From positions 1 to 8,479 of the forward strand of contig JAIXQV010000145.1 in the NCBI GenBank assembly GCA_027485535.1: 8,479 nt of DNA. Reading direction: 5' to 3'. Origin of the DNA: Oxalobacteraceae bacterium. Its GTDB lineage: Bacteria; Pseudomonadota; Gammaproteobacteria; Burkholderiales; Burkholderiaceae_D. The notes beneath the pieces are model-generated. The model saw only the letters and a program-made list of their open reading frames with translations. It ran no database searches and was not told the DNA's origin. Positions 7,133-8,479 of this stretch are shown here, piece by piece; the first letter of the stretch is position 1; each line of letters opens with the position of its first letter. The position numbers and the translations under genes are program-made.

Positions 7133-8437
7133 CTAGCGCGTTGCTTCATCTAGACGATATTCGACATACGCGCGATCGCGTAGTTGCCGAACCCAATCCT
7201 CATAAGCTTCTTCGAGTTTCTGCTCACGTAAGGCCTGACGTGCGACCAAGCGCTGACGCTCGCGGGACAACTCCTCCGTCTTACGCTCAAGTACCTCGAT
7301 CAGGTGATAGCCGAACGGTGATTCGACAGGTTGACTGACCTCACCCGGCTTGAGTGCATTCATGGCACGCTCGAACTCCGGTACCGTGTCACCGGGATAG
7401 ATCCAGCCAAGCTCACCACCCTTACTGGCAGAGCCATCATTCGAATAAAGCCGTGCCAAGTCTTCGAACTTTGCGGCACCGTTATCCAGCCGTGATTTCA
7501 ACTCGACGAGCTTACGGCGCGCCTCGGCCGCTGAGACAATTTGACTCACTTTAATCAGAATGTGTCGCGCTCTGGTTTGCTGCACAACACTCGACACCCC
7601 AGCCTTTGTCCCGCCAACGTTACGCCGACCGACCAGCTTTAAGACATGAAAACCATTCGCGCTGCGCACCAGCGGTGCAATCTCGCCGGCGGCGAGCTTC
7701 TCCACTGCTTCGACGAATAGCTGAGGCAGACGGGCCGGACTGCGCCAGCCGAGCTCACCACCAGTCAGAGCATCGCCCGCATCAGAAAAACTGGCGGCGA
7801 CTTTTGCAAATTCTCCACCGGACTTGAGCTGTTCTATCGCTTGTTCAGCGCGTTTCTTACGATCTGCAATCTGCTGCACGGAAGCATTTTCAGGTACGCG
7901 CACAAGTATCTGTGAAATATTGATCTCTTGCTGCGCATCAGCGCTGCGGACCGTGGAAGAAACCAAGAAATTATCAATTTCGGATTCTGTGATCTGGAGC
8001 TTGTTGTCGACCTCACGCTCACGCAAACGTTGTAGGGTAATCTCCTCGCGAATCTCTTCCCGGAAGCGCGCGAAAGAGATACCGTCGCGCTCGATTTGAT
8101 CGCGCAGTACTTGTACGGTAACGCTATTCTGTTCAGCAATCCGGGCGACAGCGCGGTCAAGCATCGTATCGTCGACACGAACACCCAGGTCTCGCGCTAG
8201 TTGCATCTGAGCCCGGTTGACGATCAGACGCTCCAACAATTGCTTTTGAAGTAAATCGCGTGGTGGCACTTGCATATTCTGCCGACGCAGACGCTGCTCA
8301 ATGATCTGGGTTCGATCATTCAGTTCTTTCATCGTGATCACATCAGTATTGACGACAGCGATGATAGCGTCGACCAGCACTGGCTGACGCGCCGAACGCG
8401 CAGCATTATCTTGGGCATGGCCAGCAGATACGAGCAC
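7133..8437 (-). CDS. surA: Periplasmic chaperone/peptidyl-prolyl isomerase SurA (signal peptide interrupted)
   Basis: SurA escorts unfolded outer-membrane proteins across the periplasm and has parvulin-type prolyl isomerase domains. The N-terminal chaperone domain begins near residue 20 with LVDAIIAVVNTDVITMKEL and runs to about 165. Parvulin domain 1 spans about 171-272 (INISQILVRV, GGELGWRSPARLP, GFHVLKLVG). Parvulin domain 2 spans about 288-386 (ARHILIKV, GGELGWIYPGDTVPEFERAM, FGYHLIEVLE). A helical C-terminus follows, ending in TAG at 7133-7135. The coordinates use a GTG start at 8435-8437, which leaves only MLVSAGHA before QDN, too short for an export signal. SAGHA followed by QD looks like the end of a signal peptide, and hydrophobic sequence continues upstream in the same frame but is broken by a TAG at 8441-8443. 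The mature protein is intact. Either the codon is a sequence error, or the gene is damaged, or it starts in some other way. Confidence 0.9.
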   Translation of the reverse strand: MLVSAGHAQDNAARSARQPVLVDAIIAVVNTDVITMKELNDRTQIIEQRLRRQNMQVPPRDLLQKQLLERLIVNRAQMQLARDLGVRVDDTMLDRAVARIAEQNSVTVQVLRDQIERDGISFARFREEIREEITLQRLREREVDNKLQITESEIDNFLVSSTVRSADAQQEINISQILVRVPENASVQQIADRKKRAEQAIEQLKSGGEFAKVAASFSDAGDALTGGELGWRSPARLPQLFVEAVEKLAAGEIAPLVRSANGFHVLKLVGRRNVGGTKAGVSSVVQQTRARHILIKVSQIVSAAEARRKLVELKSRLDNGAAKFEDLARLYSNDGSASKGGELGWIYPGDTVPEFERAMNALKPGEVSQPVESPFGYHLIEVLERKTEELSRERQRLVARQALREQKLEEAYEDWVRQLRDRAYVEYRLDEATR

Positions 8438-8479
8438 CAGCTACAAGACAGTGATAGGGTGTCGGGTCCACAGGTGATA
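8438..8479 (-). other. Probable N-terminal signal-peptide remnant of surA with in-frame TAG
   Basis: Read on the minus strand in the surA frame from the window edge, this gives YHLWTRHPITVL, then TAG (8441-8443), then L, joining LVSAGHAQDN of the annotated protein (Val from the GTG codon). If the TAG were a leucine codon such as TTG, the segment would read as a basic n-region, a hydrophobic core and an A-H-A-like cleavage site. The true start would lie just beyond the right edge, downstream of the expected lptD gene. No ATG, GTG or TTG with a convincing ribosome binding site is visible between the TAG and the mature protein. A frameshift instead of a base change cannot be excluded from so short a stretch. 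Confidence 0.55.

Noticed and set aside
1..8479. Mobile elements, CRISPR arrays, phage or defence genes, tRNA or rRNA genes.
   Set aside because: No repeats, transposase motifs, spaced direct repeats or RNA-gene signatures were seen. The window is almost fully occupied by recognised core genes.

Overview
The window is a stretch of conserved housekeeping chromosome, most likely from a betaproteobacterium (Burkholderiales-like). Three things point that way: protein similarities recognised from memory, a moderate GC content (mid-50s percent by eye), and the gene order. The order joins glyQ-glyS-gmhB-plsC-YgjP-like metalloprotease to the surA-pdxA-rsmA block usually found downstream of lptD. No database search was possible, so the genus is left open.

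The plus-strand block runs from the left edge to 5271. It holds the 3' part of glyQ and a complete glyS, the two subunits of the bacterial tetrameric glycyl-tRNA synthetase. These are followed by gmhB (ADP-heptose and LPS inner-core precursor synthesis), a PlsC-type lysophosphatidate acyltransferase (phospholipid synthesis) and a YgjP-family zinc metallopeptidase-like protein. The genes lie close together (gaps of 62, 10, 41 and 5 bases) and read as one transcription unit.

The minus-strand block runs from the right edge to 5349. It holds surA (periplasmic chaperone and prolyl isomerase for outer-membrane proteins), pdxA (vitamin B6 synthesis) and rsmA/ksgA (16S rRNA dimethylation). surA and pdxA are 15 bases apart, and pdxA and rsmA overlap by four bases (ATGA), so this is also an operon. 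The two blocks converge on a 77-base intergenic region with no convincing terminator.

Several of these genes serve the cell envelope: gmhB supplies LPS core heptose, plsC supplies phosphatidic acid, and surA handles outer-membrane protein folding (lptD, its usual neighbour, would lie just beyond the right edge). The others serve translation (glyQS, rsmA) and cofactor supply (pdxA). I see no mobile element, CRISPR array, tRNA, rRNA, phage gene or defence system, and no evidence of an undescribed system. The one real anomaly is an in-frame amber codon inside the apparent signal peptide of surA. Smaller points are an altered motif II region in GmhB and the HX4E form of the PlsC catalytic motif.
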